Assembly (NCBI GenBank): GCA_902774175.1 | Contig: CACYHG010000009.1 | Span: 1-53,053, forward strand | Direction of reading: 5' to 3' | DNA length: 53,053 nucleotides | Origin: an uncultured Bacteroidota bacterium | GTDB taxonomy: Bacteria; Bacteroidota; Bacteroidia; Bacteroidales; WCHB1-69 | Shown here: in pieces, positions 16,028-24,306 of the stretch | How positions within the stretch are numbered: the first letter of the stretch is position 1 | Layout: every line of letters begins with the position of its first letter | Program-made: the position numbers and the translations under genes | The notes under the pieces: model-generated | What the model was told of the DNA's origin: nothing | Database searches by the model: none | The model's input: the letters and a program-made list of their open reading frames with translations, nothing else

Positions 16028-17995
16028 TCAATTTCTCCGGAACAGCATCCGCAACACAATCCGAAAATCGGTATAGGTGCTGTAATCTTTCGCATAGAGG
16101 CTGTTCGCCCGCATCGCCATTTCAGGTGTGACCAGCTGGCGGACCGCCGAAACCGTATGGTATACCCCATCCCGCAATGGCGGCAGGGTCCCTGAACCGG
16201 ACTCCGGCTGCGGCGCATAGCCGACCCAACTCCTGCGTCCGGACAATACCTGAAAGAGATTCCTGTAAAAGGAGGATTTGCCGGGAACAAACCAGACCAA
16301 CAGCGGCGAAAGAAGCAGCAGCGCCATTGATGAGCAGACATCGAACAGCCGTTTGCGGTGGCGGTTCTCCTTTTTACCGATACTGTTGGCCGACAGGGTG
16401 TAGACATCCCCCTCGACATGGATTGAACGGCTCCCGATTATGTAAAGGCTTTCCGGCGGTGCAATCTTGTATTCCAACGGGAAATCCTGCAACTGTGACA
16501 TCACCGTCATGATTTCGGTGGTGGGTATATCCTTGCCACAGAATATTATTTCATTAACATTATATATTTCAATAATTTCCTTTATCTGTGAAAGATTGCC
16601 GACATAATTGCTCCCCTTTTCGGGCCGGTAGTCCTTGTCGGGATGCACGCAGCCGACAAGCACCTGCCGGATGGACATCATCGGCAGAAGGCGGGAGACA
16701 CGCTCCGTCTCCGCTTCACCTCCAATAATCACCAGACGTTTTACGGACATCTCCCCAACCGGATAGCTTTTCAGGCGCATCTTTCCGATAATCCAACGTA
16801 CAAGGTTAAGAATCAGAAACACATACGCAATGCCTATCAGAAGCACCGCACGCGAGAAGCGCAGCTGCTCGCCCAACAGGGCATAGACCAGCAGCAGCAC
16901 CACACCGCCCAACAACACCCCCTGATTGAGCCGCTTGAAGGAGACCGGCACACGGTAGGCATTCTGTATCCGGATGCAGCCGACCCAGACCAGGGCATAG
17001 AGCGGCAGCACCAGATGCCGGTATTCGCTGGGGAACATCACCCCGCGCGACATAAGCACCGTTTTTTCCCAATAGGCGGCAATAGCCGTCAGACCTCCGC
17101 CAATAAGCAGGAAATCTAACAGCGGCATCCAGATTTTCAGGAAAATCCTCTTGACAATCGCCAAAAATGCGCGGAACCAGATGGCCATGTTTATCATTCC
17201 GTCGAAGATTCTGGCATTGTTCTTTGAAAAATGCTTCTTGGCGAAAATCCGCATCGCCTGGTAAAAGACCAGCACATAGTTCACACTGCTCTTTTTGGTG
17301 CTTTCGCCCTTATAATGGATAATGCGTGTCAGCGGGAAATAATAATTTTTGTAGCCGCCCAATGTCACGCGGTATGAGAGGTCGATGTCCTCTCCGTACA
17401 TGAAGAAGGTTTCATCAAGCAGACCGATCCGGTCCAGGACCGACTTGCGCATCAGCATGAAAGCGCCGGGCAGAACATCCACCTCATGGATTTCGTCCGG
17501 GTCGAGATAGGTCAGATGGTAGCGTCCGAACCGTTTTGATTTCCTGAAAATTTTTGACAGGCCGAAAATCTTGTAGAAAGCCACCGACGGCAGCGGCAGT
17601 CCGCGCTTGGATTCCGGCAGATAATGGCCCTGTCCGTCTATCATTTTTACGCCCAATGCACCGGCATCCGGCGTTTTGTCCATGAAATCGAGCGTCTTTA
17701 CAAAGGTGTCGGCCTGCACGATAGTGTCCGGATTCAGCAGCAGGATGTACTCCCCTGTGGCAATCCGGATTGCCTGGTTGTTGGCTTTGGCAAAGCCGAC
17801 ATTCTCCTCATTGGCGATAACCTTAACCTCCGGAAAATTGTTGCGCAGCATCTCCAGGGACTTGTCGACCGAATGGTTGTCCACCACAAAGATTTCAACC
17901 GGAATCCCCTTGGCAGCCTCATATACGGAGTGCAGGCACTGCTCCAGAAAGTAGGCTACATTATAATTTACGATGACAACGCTCAGTTTGGCCAT
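16028..17995 (-). CDS. GT2 glycosyltransferase fused to a degenerate WcaJ/WbaP-like phosphoglycosyltransferase
   Basis: Residues 1-255 form a GT2 (GT-A fold) domain of the rhamnosyltransferase type: 'LSVVIVNYN', 'VVDNHSVD', 'LLLNPDT' at the usual DxD site, and 'GEDIDLSYR' near 201-209. Residues about 285-405 hold four hydrophobic segments. A Rossmann-like segment follows at 418-535, starting 'KRLVIIGG'. The end begins 'KRLFDVCSSMALLLLSPLL' (548-567), as in polyprenyl-phosphate sugar-1-phosphate transferases. The order after the GT2 domain is thus that of WcaJ/WbaP. However, the catalytic stretch between that membrane helix and 'LFQVLSGRRSWVGY' is missing. The KFRSM and Asp-Glu motifs are absent, and GPRP is replaced by GYAP. 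I infer an active GT2 enzyme carrying a non-catalytic PGT-like membrane anchor. It lies 61 bases after priA, on the same strand. Confidence 0.85.
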   Translation of the reverse strand: MAKLSVVIVNYNVAYFLEQCLHSVYEAAKGIPVEIFVVDNHSVDKSLEMLRNNFPEVKVIANEENVGFAKANNQAIRIATGEYILLLNPDTIVQADTFVKTLDFMDKTPDAGALGVKMIDGQGHYLPESKRGLPLPSVAFYKIFGLSKIFRKSKRFGRYHLTYLDPDEIHEVDVLPGAFMLMRKSVLDRIGLLDETFFMYGEDIDLSYRVTLGGYKNYYFPLTRIIHYKGESTKKSSVNYVLVFYQAMRIFAKKHFSKNNARIFDGMINMAIWFRAFLAIVKRIFLKIWMPLLDFLLIGGGLTAIAAYWEKTVLMSRGVMFPSEYRHLVLPLYALVWVGCIRIQNAYRVPVSFKRLNQGVLLGGVVLLLVYALLGEQLRFSRAVLLIGIAYVFLILNLVRWIIGKMRLKSYPVGEMSVKRLVIIGGEAETERVSRLLPMMSIRQVLVGCVHPDKDYRPEKGSNYVGNLSQIKEIIEIYNVNEIIFCGKDIPTTEIMTVMSQLQDFPLEYKIAPPESLYIIGSRSIHVEGDVYTLSANSIGKKENRHRKRLFDVCSSMALLLLSPLLVWFVPGKSSFYRNLFQVLSGRRSWVGYAPQPESGSGTLPPLRDGVYHTVSAVRQLVTPEMAMRANSLYAKDYSTYTDFRIVLRMLFRRN

Positions 17996-18056
17996 ATGAA
18001 ATAACTATGCGAAATAAACTCCCTTTTTTCTGTTTTATTGTACGGTTCCGGAAAAA

Positions 18057-20537
18057 TCAATATGGATCCACATCATACGACACAAATACGGAACGGTATG
18101 CCGGCTCCGAAAGTATGGCTTCGGCCGACTGGCGGATCAATTGCTTGGCCTCCGGCAGATGTCCATTTTTACCTATTTTTAATATAATGTCTTTCATGTA
18201 CAAATTTTTCACCCGAGGAATTGAGGGGTATGCAGGCCCAAGCACCTCCGGACCGAATCTTCTGCGGAGAAGCTGTGCCAGCTGCAGCGCGGCAGCATCC
18301 AGCACCGTCGCGTTCCTGTGCTTGAGGGTGATTTTTACAAAACGGCAGAAAGGCGGATAGACAAACTGGCTGCGCTCCGCCATGACATGCCGGTACATGG
18401 TCTGGTAATCATTGTCCATAACCCACTTGAACAACGGATGCTCCGGAAAATAGGTCTGTATCAGCACCACGCCGCGCCGATGCCTGCGTCCCGCACGGCC
18501 GCTCACCTGTGAAAGCACCTGAAAGGCACGCTCGTAGGCACGGAAATCAGGGAAATGGAGCAGGTTGTCGGCGTTCAGAATCCCGACCGTGCTTACATGC
18601 TCAAAGTCAAGCCCCTTTGTAACCATTTGGGTCCCCACCAGCACCTGGATGTTCCGTAACTCAAAATCCTGTATTATCTTCTGATAGGCCGTGCGGCTGC
18701 GGGTGGTGTCGTAATCCAGCCGAGCGATGCGGGCCTTCGGGAAAAAGACTGCCAGCTCCTCCTCCACCTTTTCTGTGCCGAAACCGCGCATCTGCAGGTT
18801 CGGGCTCTTGCACTGCGGACAGTCGTGCGGCAGCTTTTCGGTGTAGCCGCAATAATGGCAGCGGAGCTGGTGCTTCGCCTTATGGTAGGTTAGCGCCACA
18901 TCACAGTGCCTGCAAACCGGGATGTAATGGCAGACACCGCACTCCAGATGTGGGGAGAAACCGCGCCTGTTCTGGAACAGGATCACCTGCTCCCCCGCAT
19001 CCAGCGCATCGGAAATTTGTGACAGCAGCTCTTCGGAGTAGGGTGCCATCCCACGGGGGCTGCGCAACGGCAGGCGCAAATCCACCGGACGGATTTCAGG
19101 CAAGGCCATGCCGGAATAGCGCTGCGAAAGGGTTACCAGCCCGTATTTGCCACGCTGGGTGTTTGCATAACTCTCCACCGACGGGGTTGCAGAGCCCAAC
19201 AGTACCTTTGCCTGATGCTGCTGCGCAAGCACCATTGCCGCATCGCGGGCATGATAGCGCGGTGAAGGGTCATATTGCTTGAAGGAGCTGTCATGCTCCT
19301 CGTCGATGACGATGAGTCCAAGTTGCCTGAACGGCAGGAAAAGCGCCGAACGGGCACCTATCACCACCTGATAGGCCGAAGCATCCTCCGCCTTGACCCT
19401 GTTCCATATCTCCACCCGCTCCTGCTCGTTGAAGCGCGAATGATAGACCCCGACCTTGTCGCCGAAATAGCATTGCAGTCGATGGATGATTTGTGTGGTG
19501 AGGGCAATTTCAGGCAACAGGTAAAGAACCTGTTTGCCCTGTTCCAGCACCCGCTGTATCAGCCTAATGTAAATCTCTGTCTTGCCGCTGCCAGTCACAC
19601 CGTGCAGCAGAACGGTCTGGAAACGGCCCCACTGCCGGACAATCTCATCCATGGCTGTCTGCTGGGCTTCCGTCAGAACGATGCTCTCCACCGCCTTTTC
19701 CGGTTTGAAGGAGGACAACCGGCTCACCTCAATCTCCTCCTGGCAGAGCACCCCCTTCTTGATAAGCTGCTTCAGCGAACTCTCGCTTGCCTTTTCCGAA
19801 GCCATCAGGCTGCGTTTGGGCACCATCGGCTGGCGAAGGCTCCGCGAAAGGCTCAAAAAGAGCAGCAGGGTGTCCGACTGCCGCTGCAGTCGGCTGTTTT
19901 TTTCCAATTCGTCAAAAAGGCCGGACAATGCCGCCTCATCATCCCTATATTTTTCTGCCAGCGACAGATAGGTCTCACGACGCGGGATGTATCTCTCCTC
20001 AACCTCCTCATAGCGAATCAGAATGTTATTGTCCAGCATGTTCCGCACCAGCATAGCCACGTTGGAGATGGAAAGCTCCTCTCCTATATTGCGGAGTGTC
20101 ATGCATTTTTTTTCCGAAAGCAGGTTCAGCAGCCTTATCTCCAAGGCTGACAATTGGGAGACCTCTCCAGAAAAGTCGGGATGAATCGCAACCTTGCCCT
20201 CACTTTCCAGTTTGAAACCTGACGGCAATGCGGCCGCCATAACCTCACCCTCGGTCGAAAGGTAATAGGAGGCCATCCACTCCCAGAAAGCCAGCTGCCG
20301 CGCATCGGCCACCGGCTTTTCATCCAGCAGCTGCAGCGCATCCCTGACCGCATATCCCTCCGGCCTGCAGCCATGGAGACGCTTCACCACCGCCGCATAG
20401 AACTTGTGCTTGCCCAACGGCACCAGCACGCGGTGTCCGACCTGGACTTCACCCCAGTCCGCCGGCACATGGTAGGTCAGCGGGCGCGGCAGCGCCAATG
20501 GAAGCAGCACATCTATATATCGTTCCTGTTCCGCCAT
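18057..20537 (-). CDS. priA: Replication restart helicase PriA
   Basis: PriA recognises stalled forks and D-loops and reloads the replicative helicase. The 826-residue protein has an N-terminal 3'-DNA-binding domain and a winged-helix region. Walker A is in 'GVTGSGKTE' (313-321) and the DEEHD box at 412-416. Eight zinc-ligand cysteines follow between 533 and 576 ('CGVC', 'CRHC', 'CHYC', 'CPQC'). The helicase C-terminal motif is 'GTQMVTKGLDFEHV'. It starts three bases after the dnaG stop, so dnaG and priA form an operon of two replication-initiation genes. Confidence 0.97.
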   Translation of the reverse strand: MAEQERYIDVLLPLALPRPLTYHVPADWGEVQVGHRVLVPLGKHKFYAAVVKRLHGCRPEGYAVRDALQLLDEKPVADARQLAFWEWMASYYLSTEGEVMAAALPSGFKLESEGKVAIHPDFSGEVSQLSALEIRLLNLLSEKKCMTLRNIGEELSISNVAMLVRNMLDNNILIRYEEVEERYIPRRETYLSLAEKYRDDEAALSGLFDELEKNSRLQRQSDTLLLFLSLSRSLRQPMVPKRSLMASEKASESSLKQLIKKGVLCQEEIEVSRLSSFKPEKAVESIVLTEAQQTAMDEIVRQWGRFQTVLLHGVTGSGKTEIYIRLIQRVLEQGKQVLYLLPEIALTTQIIHRLQCYFGDKVGVYHSRFNEQERVEIWNRVKAEDASAYQVVIGARSALFLPFRQLGLIVIDEEHDSSFKQYDPSPRYHARDAAMVLAQQHQAKVLLGSATPSVESYANTQRGKYGLVTLSQRYSGMALPEIRPVDLRLPLRSPRGMAPYSEELLSQISDALDAGEQVILFQNRRGFSPHLECGVCHYIPVCRHCDVALTYHKAKHQLRCHYCGYTEKLPHDCPQCKSPNLQMRGFGTEKVEEELAVFFPKARIARLDYDTTRSRTAYQKIIQDFELRNIQVLVGTQMVTKGLDFEHVSTVGILNADNLLHFPDFRAYERAFQVLSQVSGRAGRRHRRGVVLIQTYFPEHPLFKWVMDNDYQTMYRHVMAERSQFVYPPFCRFVKITLKHRNATVLDAAALQLAQLLRRRFGPEVLGPAYPSIPRVKNLYMKDIILKIGKNGHLPEAKQLIRQSAEAILSEPAYRSVFVSYDVDPY

Positions 20538-20540
20538 CGC

Positions 20541-22532
20541 CTATCGGTATGTGACCCCCAACCTGCTTTCTATGACAGAAATCATCTGGTTGATTTTTTG
20601 GATGTTGCCGATGAGTGCATCACACATTGGCCCCTCCTTCTCATTTTTCAGGGCCTCAACGCAATCCTCCCTGATTTTACGCAGCCGCAACAGCCGGATG
20701 TTCTGCAGGACATTGCGTATGTCATCCAGCAGCAGGCCGCCATGTGTGTCATCGATGGTGTGGATGTAGCTTTTGCGTTTTTTCCACCCCGGACTGAAAG
20801 AGGGCTTCATATCCTGCAAATCGGTATACAATTGGAGTATCTCCTCGTCCTGCGAGTACTGCAGCTGCTGCAACACCGTTTCCGGCTGGCGAAGGAATGC
20901 CTCCTTATACATATTATAAAATTTATGGTACAACGGGGTCTCCAGCTCCAGCTGGTCCTGCTCCAGATCATTGAACACCATCTCATCCAGACGCATGATG
21001 CGCGGCTCCTCACCCTCCTGCTCCAAAACAAGCATCCGGTCTCCGTAATTTACAAGCCGGAAAAGAAGCGCCCTCTCCACATCGGCGATGGTAAGGAATG
21101 CCGGTGTGTCCGGCACAGGCTTTTCACGGGAAGGTTCCGGAACAAGGGCCTCCGCAGCCTCCGCGGCCTCCTGTTCCGCCGGAGCGCTCTGCCGCTGCTT
21201 TTCCTCAACATAGCGTCTGACCCTTATCTTGTTCACCGCCGACAGCAGCACATCTTCGGAAACTTCAAGCATTTCGCTGCTCTGCCTGACAAAAACGCTC
21301 AAGGTGATGGAATCGGGAATCAGCGCGAGGTCTTCGGCAACCGCACGGATGAACGCAGCCTTTTTCAGCGGATCGTCATGGTCGGGCTGCTGCAGGAAAC
21401 GGTCAATCCTGAACTTCAGGAAATCCCTTTCCCCGTTGGCAATGTATTCCTCAATCTCCTGCAGGGAGTGTGAACGGGCGAAACTGTCGGGGTCGTCCTC
21501 CGGAGGCAGCGTCACAATGCGGATGTCAAGCCCCTCCTTCAGCATCATGCCGACAGCCCGTTCCGCCGCATGGATTCCCGCCGCATCCCCGTCGTACACT
21601 ACCGTGACATTGTTTGTAAGCTTGCGGATAAGTCTGACCTGGTTTGCGGTCAGGGATGTCCCGGATGAGGCGACCACATTTTCTATACCGGCCTGGTGCA
21701 TGGAGATGACATCGGCGTAACCCTCCACCAGCAGGCACTTGTCAGCCTTCCGTATTGCGTTCCTGGCCTGGAAGATGCCGTACAGCGTATCGCTCTTGTG
21801 GTAAATCTCCGTTTCGGGCGAATTCACATACTTTGCGATTTTCTTGTCACCGGAACGGAGCGTGCGCCCGCCGAAGGCAATGACCCTTCCGGAAAAGTTC
21901 TGGATAGGGAACATCACCCGTTCATAAAAACGGTCCGAACGCCGGTCGTCCTCACCCTGACGTGGAGGCAGCACCAGACCGGCCTTCTCAAGGTTATCAG
22001 CCGTATATCCCTCGTTCACTGCCTTGTCGAGCAAGGCGGTGCGGTTTGAAAGGCTGTATCCGAGCCGAAATTTCATGATGGTTTCGTCGGTGAAACCCCT
22101 TTCGTGGAAATAGCTCAACCCGATATTCCGGCCCTCCGTGCTCTTCCACAGGTTGTCGGAAAAGAAGGAAGCCGCAAACTCCGACACCGCCATGAGCGCC
22201 TCCCGCTCGTTCATCTGCCGGATGGCCTCCGGTGTCCGTTCCGTCTCCTCCACCGTAATGCCATACTTTTTTGCCAGATAGCGAAGCGCCTCCACATAAG
22301 AGCACTTTTCATACTGCATTACAAAGCGTATGGCATTGCCCGCCTCCCCGCAGCCGAAGCATTTGTAGATGCCCCTGGCCGGACTGACATTGAAGGAGGG
22401 GGTTTTTTCGTCATGGAAGGGGCAAAGGCCTATAAGGTTGACCCCACGTTTGGTCAAATGGACAAAATCTCCCACCACCTCCTCGATGCGACAGGCAGAA
22501 ACAATAGCGTCTATAGTCTCTCTCTTAATCAT
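20541..22532 (-). CDS. dnaG: DNA primase
   Basis: DnaG synthesises RNA primers for replication. In the 663-residue protein the CHC2 zinc finger uses Cys37, His40, Cys58 and Cys61 ('LCPFHDEKTPSF', 'KCFGCG'). The Toprim domain shows Glu270 in 'LLVEGYAD', Asp314 and Asp316 in 'VYDGDAAG', and 'DPDS' at 347-350. The C-terminal part, which binds the replicative helicase, is charged and of low similarity. Two minus-strand -7 motifs lie upstream at 22567-22574 and 22629-22636. It is the first gene of dnaG-priA. Confidence 0.97.
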   Translation of the reverse strand: MIKRETIDAIVSACRIEEVVGDFVHLTKRGVNLIGLCPFHDEKTPSFNVSPARGIYKCFGCGEAGNAIRFVMQYEKCSYVEALRYLAKKYGITVEETERTPEAIRQMNEREALMAVSEFAASFFSDNLWKSTEGRNIGLSYFHERGFTDETIMKFRLGYSLSNRTALLDKAVNEGYTADNLEKAGLVLPPRQGEDDRRSDRFYERVMFPIQNFSGRVIAFGGRTLRSGDKKIAKYVNSPETEIYHKSDTLYGIFQARNAIRKADKCLLVEGYADVISMHQAGIENVVASSGTSLTANQVRLIRKLTNNVTVVYDGDAAGIHAAERAVGMMLKEGLDIRIVTLPPEDDPDSFARSHSLQEIEEYIANGERDFLKFRIDRFLQQPDHDDPLKKAAFIRAVAEDLALIPDSITLSVFVRQSSEMLEVSEDVLLSAVNKIRVRRYVEEKQRQSAPAEQEAAEAAEALVPEPSREKPVPDTPAFLTIADVERALLFRLVNYGDRMLVLEQEGEEPRIMRLDEMVFNDLEQDQLELETPLYHKFYNMYKEAFLRQPETVLQQLQYSQDEEILQLYTDLQDMKPSFSPGWKKRKSYIHTIDDTHGGLLLDDIRNVLQNIRLLRLRKIREDCVEALKNEKEGPMCDALIGNIQKINQMISVIESRLGVTYR

Positions 22533-22566
22533 TTATATATTATTATCCCCATTCGGAAATGGTTTT

Positions 22567-22574
22567 CAAAAGTA
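22567..22574 (-). promoter_or_regulatory. Possible proximal -7 box for dnaG
   Basis: Reads TACTTTTG on the minus strand, 35 bases before the dnaG start, matching TAnnTTTG. It competes with a second match at 22629-22636. Confidence 0.35.
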
Positions 22575-22628
22575 CTAAAAAAGGGAACAGAAAAAATTAA
22601 TTTGCATTTTTTTTGATTTTTTTATTGG

Positions 22629-22636
22629 CAAAGGTA
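22629..22636 (-). promoter_or_regulatory. Possible distal -7 box for dnaG
   Basis: Reads TACCTTTG followed by CC on the minus strand, about 97 bases before dnaG, matching TAnnTTTG. It would give a longer AT-rich 5' leader than the box at 22567-22574. Confidence 0.4.
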
Positions 22637-22658
22637 CGATTTCTGTTTAAAAAATAAC

Positions 22659-22666
22659 TACTTTTG
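22659..22666 (+). promoter_or_regulatory. Putative -7 promoter box for the first T9SS cargo gene
   Basis: TACTTTTG followed by CA matches TAnnTTTG and lies 49 bases before the ATG at 22715. It is divergent from the dnaG boxes. Confidence 0.5.
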
Positions 22667-22714
22667 CATTTTGAAAGCAAAAATTGTAAGTATTAATTAT
22701 TAAATAGTATCAAC

Positions 22715-24172
22715 ATGAGAAAACTTGCTTTACTCTTTGTTATGGCGGTCTTTGTCTCAGGACTTTCCGCCCAGAATTTCACGCCTGTCAAGTCGCTGAA
22801 GGAAAACCCAAAAAGCAACGCGATTGGCCTGATGCCCCAAACGCCTCCCATGAAAAAGGCATACGAATCTGTCGGATGGCTGAATCCGTTGGCCTACCTG
22901 CAGTACCTGCTGCCCAGTTCCTACGAAATCAACAGCAAACGGACCAGCATGGAAATCTTTCCGGACAGCTGCGTGAACTTTGTGTGGGACAAACCGGAAG
23001 GTCTTGATGAATTCAGCATCTGGCGTCATGCCATCGGCAGCAGTTTCGACCCCTATTCCGAATCGTTCGACAAGGTGTTCCAGGCCGGTATTTTCCCGAC
23101 CCCGGATTCCCCCGCAGTGGTGACCTACCCCTATACCATCGACACCGTCATGCTCTACGGACTGTACCATTGGGGTGCGAAGGACGGCTACAAAGCCAGC
23201 TCCCCCGACACGTTGCGCCTGTTCTTCACCTACTATAAGGTATACGAACGCATCGGTATTCAAAAAGAATGGTATGCGCTGCACTACACCAGCGATGTCC
23301 ATCAGGACACCGCCATGTTCTCGCCCATCATCACCTTTGATGCGGAGAAGATGAAACTCTCCAAAAACGGCCTTCTGAAACCGGTTGCCGCCAACACCAT
23401 CACCGTTGACTACATCCTGCAGGAAAATGACACCAACCGCTACTGGGATTCCGTGATTGAAGGACAAACCCATCAGTATTACAGCTACAGAGGATACAAA
23501 ATCCCCGTTAATCTGACCAACGGATTCGAGGTGCCTGCCGGCGCAATCGTCAGCTGCATTGTAAACTTTGTGCCCGGATACCAGTACAGCCTGGGCGACA
23601 CCCTTGTATTTGGAAAAGTTAACGCTGACAACACCATTGATGGCGGACTCCACTACAACCACAACACTTTCAGCCTGATGGTTTACAATGAAAGCAACAA
23701 TGCCAAAGCCTTCTGCGACCCTTACGGATACAACGCCAGTTTCTATGACCATAAGTATACCCACTACCAGATGTGGAAAAGCGGCGACAAACCGAACACA
23801 CTTTACAACAGCATGTACTATCCTACCCACGCCTTAGTGCCGTTCATACAATACCATTTCGCCTATGACAGCCTTGGAGCGGTCGAGGTGGCTGATTCCT
23901 CCAGATTTCGTAAACCAGACGGAGTTAATGAAGCTTCCCAGATTATTGAGTCTGTATATCCAAATCCTGCCAAAGATTATGTTGTTGTCAACCTGAAAAA
24001 CAACGACCAGGCCACCATCCGCATCGTCAATGTCATGGGACAGGTGATTAAGACCGTCTGCACCAACGAGGAGAGAAACATCATCAGCACCAAGGATTTG
24101 AGCGCTGGTATCTATTTCCTCAGCGTGGAACAGAAAGGAAGACGCTATAGCACGAAACTGACAGTCCAGTAA
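22715..24172 (+). CDS. T9SS type A sorted secreted protein, tandem paralogue 1
   Basis: The 485-residue protein has a signal peptide (1-19, ending 'GLSAQ'). About 390 residues follow that I do not recognise as any named domain. The end is a type A sorting domain beginning 'SVYPNPAKDYVVVNLKN' and ending 'GIYFLSVEQKGRRYSTKLTVQ', which marks it for T9SS export. The passenger is closely related to the next gene: both carry 'SFDPYSES', 'PNTLYNSMYYP', 'PAGA..SCIV' and a 'YHWGAKD/YYWGDLD' segment. The pair arose by duplication. The function is unknown; a surface or secreted structural or binding role is a guess. The gene has its own promoter motif and terminator. Confidence 0.85.
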   Translation: MRKLALLFVMAVFVSGLSAQNFTPVKSLKENPKSNAIGLMPQTPPMKKAYESVGWLNPLAYLQYLLPSSYEINSKRTSMEIFPDSCVNFVWDKPEGLDEFSIWRHAIGSSFDPYSESFDKVFQAGIFPTPDSPAVVTYPYTIDTVMLYGLYHWGAKDGYKASSPDTLRLFFTYYKVYERIGIQKEWYALHYTSDVHQDTAMFSPIITFDAEKMKLSKNGLLKPVAANTITVDYILQENDTNRYWDSVIEGQTHQYYSYRGYKIPVNLTNGFEVPAGAIVSCIVNFVPGYQYSLGDTLVFGKVNADNTIDGGLHYNHNTFSLMVYNESNNAKAFCDPYGYNASFYDHKYTHYQMWKSGDKPNTLYNSMYYPTHALVPFIQYHFAYDSLGAVEVADSSRFRKPDGVNEASQIIESVYPNPAKDYVVVNLKNNDQATIRIVNVMGQVIKTVCTNEERNIISTKDLSAGIYFLSVEQKGRRYSTKLTVQ

Positions 24173-24194
24173 ACGGACCGAATCAGATAATATG

Positions 24195-24226
24195 AAGGGG
24201 TCGGAAATTCCGGCCCCTTTTTTTTT
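24195..24226 (+). terminator. Rho-independent terminator after paralogue 1
   Basis: An 8-base-pair GC-rich stem (24197-24204 with 24210-24217, one wobble) has loop AAATT and nine T. It separates the two paralogous genes into distinct transcripts. Confidence 0.85.
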
Positions 24227-24258
24227 GCTCCAACTGCATTTCCAATTGTATTTTCCAT

Positions 24259-24266
24259 TATCTTTG
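24259..24266 (+). promoter_or_regulatory. Putative -7 promoter box for paralogue 2
   Basis: TATCTTTG followed by CA matches TAnnTTTG, 41 bases before the ATG at 24307. It would drive paralogue 2 and the phosphoesterase gene behind it. Confidence 0.55.
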
Positions 24267-24306
24267 CATTTTGAAATTTTCATTATTCATCTAATTAATA
24301 AGCACC

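Noticed and set aside
20373..21473. Open frame antisense to priA/dnaG (366 codons)
   Set aside because: It spans the junction of two well-identified replication genes and has no recognisable features.
22757..23830. Long minus-strand open frame opposite the first T9SS cargo gene (357 codons)
   Set aside because: The Val/Gly/Ala-rich translation has no known motif, and the plus-strand gene has a signal peptide and a sorting domain.
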